Part shown: one piece after another, positions 6,796 through 8,320 of the stretch
Position numbering within the stretch: position 1 is the first letter of the stretch
How the letters are laid out: every line of letters begins with the position of its first letter
Assembly: GCA_002401055.1 (NCBI GenBank)
Contig: NVRZ01000125.1
Location: 1 to 8,320 of the forward strand
Reading direction: 5' to 3'
DNA from: Bacteroidota bacterium
GTDB lineage: Bacteria > Bacteroidota > Bacteroidia > NORP154
DNA: 8,320 bases
Notes under the pieces: generated by a model
Databases searched by the model: none
What the model was told of the DNA's origin: nothing
The model's input: only the letters and a program-made list of their open reading frames with translations
Translations under genes and position numbers: made by a program

Positions 6796-8133
6796 CTAAA
6801 TATCTTTCAACAAACTATTCGCGCTAGACTTTTCAATAGTCGTTTGGATAGCGTCCATTGAAGCCTTTACTGTCTTCAATTCTGCTGACGCTTCAACTGG
6901 CAGATCGTTGCCACCCATGTTCTCAATAGCGTTAACCACAGTGCTGATTGAGATCTTATTGATACTCTTTGCAGGCTGATAGGTCGCTATCTTTGGATCT
7001 TCAGTATGCACTTCGGATATAATATGTACCTCTTGCAGATCGAATAACACTTGTCGTACAATTCTGATCGGAATACTCAAGTCATCTGATATCTCTTGTG
7101 CTGTGGAACCTTCATCTCCTTTATCAAATTCGAGCACCAGGTGATGAGTGATCAACACGCTTAATAGCCTCTTGTGACTATAACTCAAATCTGACGAATC
7201 GATCTCCAACTCGTATTTGTCAACATTTTGCTTGGCAAATGATAATTCAGCACCAAATAGAATGATGAGCCAGCTTATTTGCAACCACGCCAGGAACAAA
7301 GGTAATGCTGCAAAACTCCCGTAGATCGCATTGTAACTCGCTACTCCAATTTGGAAATTGACATATAGATACTCTGTCAACTGAAAGATAGTGCCCGCTA
7401 TAACACCAGCAAACAAGGCCGCCCCGAAGTTTACCTTTGTATTGGGCATTACAATATAAATAAAGGTAAGCAATAGCCATACCAGAGAGTACGGTATCAA
7501 TTTTACGAAAAACGAAACAACTGGAACAAAGACCCCGAAAACCGCAATACTCTCCGTTATTGAAACTATCTGAGTCGAAATATAAACGGTGGCACTGCCT
7601 GACAGGATCACCAACACCGGTGCAATTAACATGATCGAGAGGTAATCACTGAATTTTCGCACAAGCGCCCGTGCTCTTTTAATCTCCCATATATCATTAA
7701 ACGATTCCTCAATATTTCCCAGCACTTTCATCACAGACCAAAACAGGACAATAATTCCAATTCCAGCGACCAGCCCCCCCTTCGTATTTTCAAGCATGGA
7801 ATTGGCAAACTCAAGAACAAATTTCATAACCTCCTGGTTCGCGCCATCACCGGTATTGAATTGTTCCTCCAACATGCTTTCTATTCCAAAACCCTTTGCT
7901 ATTCCAAAGATCATGGCGACTACGGGCACAATTGATAGTAATGAATAAAAAGTCAAAGCAGAAGCTCGCAGAACACATTTATCTTCGTCAAAACCCCTTA
8001 ATGCCAACAGAACTATTCGCAATTGTTTTATGAGAAATGACTTGTTCTTACTCTGATCCTTTAAGCGAATTTTCCATACATCAGTTTTGATGAATGTGGT
8101 AAGTTCCTTAATTCTGCCTTTTACGCGCGCCAT
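6796..8133 (-). CDS. yihY: YihY/BrkB-family inner-membrane protein with C-terminal winged-helix-like domain
   Basis: A 445-residue member of the YihY/UPF0761 family (formerly misnamed ribonuclease BN, related to BrkB), whose biochemical role is unsettled. The family core is about residues 35-305: the first membrane segment carries ASALTFYSLLSIVPVVAMIF (57-76), followed by segments near 119-139, 163-187, 197-228, 234-256 and 276-298, with the typical LPLFLAWLQISWLIILFGAE near the end. The N-terminus is cytoplasmic and basic. Residues 310-400 form a soluble domain resembling a winged helix (TAQEISDDLSIPIRIVRQVL, then a wing ending ATYQPAKSINKI), as in many longer Bacteroidota members; the last 45 residues are probably flexible. 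The ATG at 8133 is preceded by non-coding DNA. The stop lies 9 bp from that of the convergent secreted-protein gene, with no room for a terminator between them. Confidence 0.92.
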   Translation of the reverse strand: MARVKGRIKELTTFIKTDVWKIRLKDQSKNKSFLIKQLRIVLLALRGFDEDKCVLRASALTFYSLLSIVPVVAMIFGIAKGFGIESMLEEQFNTGDGANQEVMKFVLEFANSMLENTKGGLVAGIGIIVLFWSVMKVLGNIEESFNDIWEIKRARALVRKFSDYLSIMLIAPVLVILSGSATVYISTQIVSITESIAVFGVFVPVVSFFVKLIPYSLVWLLLTFIYIVMPNTKVNFGAALFAGVIAGTIFQLTEYLYVNFQIGVASYNAIYGSFAALPLFLAWLQISWLIILFGAELSFAKQNVDKYELEIDSSDLSYSHKRLLSVLITHHLVLEFDKGDEGSTAQEISDDLSIPIRIVRQVLFDLQEVHIISEVHTEDPKIATYQPAKSINKISISTVVNAIENMGGNDLPVEASAELKTVKASMDAIQTTIEKSSANSLLKDI

Positions 8134-8290
8134 GGTAGCTTTTGTAGATTACCGGATAAATTTAGCCTTTTCTTTATAAATAATCTGTTGTTGATAAACA
8201 TCGCCACTGGAAATTTAACAGGCTCGAATAAACTTTATATTTGATCGTTAAGTTCATAGTAAATAACAAAACGATATTTATCGGTGTATC
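8134..8290. other. non-coding region upstream of yihY
   Basis: AT-rich DNA without a convincing gene. On the minus strand TAAATTTA (8164-8157), 23 bp before the yihY ATG, matches seven of eight positions of TAnnTTTG and could be its -7 box, but no -33 partner is evident. On the plus strand there is an exact TATATTTG at 8236-8243. Confidence 0.5.
8236..8243 (+). promoter_or_regulatory. candidate forward -7 box near the right edge
   Basis: TATATTTG fits TAnnTTTG exactly and has TTTA at 8214-8217, 18 bp upstream, as a weak -33 element. It faces out of the window, away from yihY, with an ATG 47 bp downstream at 8291, so it probably serves a gene mostly beyond the edge. Confidence 0.4.
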
Positions 8291-8320
8291 ATGACCAATT
8301 TATTTAAATATCACAAAACC
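8291..8320 (+). CDS. possible start of a gene cut by the right edge
   Basis: An ATG at 8291 opens ten sense codons (MTNLFKYHKT) to the window end, behind the promoter-like box at 8236-8243. Ten codons are too few to identify a product or exclude chance; the promoter and position divergent from yihY are the only support. Confidence 0.3.
   Translation, partial: MTNLFKYHKT

Noticed and set aside
8301..8310. TATTTAAATA palindrome
   Set aside because: A 10-bp AT-only palindrome is expected by chance in DNA this AT-rich, and it may lie within a coding region.

Overview
The window looks like chromosomal DNA of a member of the Bacteroidota, most likely a Cytophagales-type marine or environmental bacterium. 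The DNA is AT-rich and Shine-Dalgarno sequences are almost absent. Several genes are preceded by exact matches to the Bacteroidota -7 promoter box TAnnTTTG, and the protein families (an RprXY-type two-component system, a long YihY protein) have a Bacteroidota flavour. I see no phage, insertion sequence, CRISPR, tRNA or rRNA; this is a regulatory and metabolic neighbourhood.

Left block (1-3581), glyoxylate shunt and its likely regulator. Malate synthase A (aceB, minus strand, GTG start) is followed at very short spacing by two unrecognised small reading frames on the same strand: 52 codons at 211-369, and a partial frame of at least 66 codons that runs off the left edge. Divergent from aceB is a 495-residue XRE-type regulator with the RamB/ScfR layout: helix-turn-helix, degenerate M78 metallopeptidase-like middle and a cysteine-containing C-terminal domain. 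RamB of Corynebacterium controls the glyoxylate-cycle genes, so the pairing makes biological sense. The 111-bp divergent gap holds a candidate promoter for each gene and a perfect 7+7 inverted repeat with an extra direct half-site, a good operator candidate.

Middle block (3617-6786), envelope sensing. A histidine kinase (rprX-like) and an OmpR-type response regulator (rprY-like) overlap by 8 bp on the minus strand. Divergent from the kinase is a secreted, very acidic and His-rich 217-residue protein of unknown function. The 166-bp gap between them carries an overlapping 8+8 inverted repeat and 10-bp-spaced TTTAACA direct repeat, flanked by TAnnTTTG boxes pointing both ways. This suggests that one RprY site controls both units. 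The layout recalls cpxRA/cpxP of enterobacteria, where a periplasmic accessory protein is divergent from the kinase operon.

Right block (6796-8320). A YihY/BrkB-family inner-membrane protein with a C-terminal winged-helix-like cytosolic domain converges on the secreted-protein gene with a 9-bp gap. Upstream of it lies non-coding DNA with a forward promoter-like box and possibly the first ten codons of another gene, cut by the window edge.
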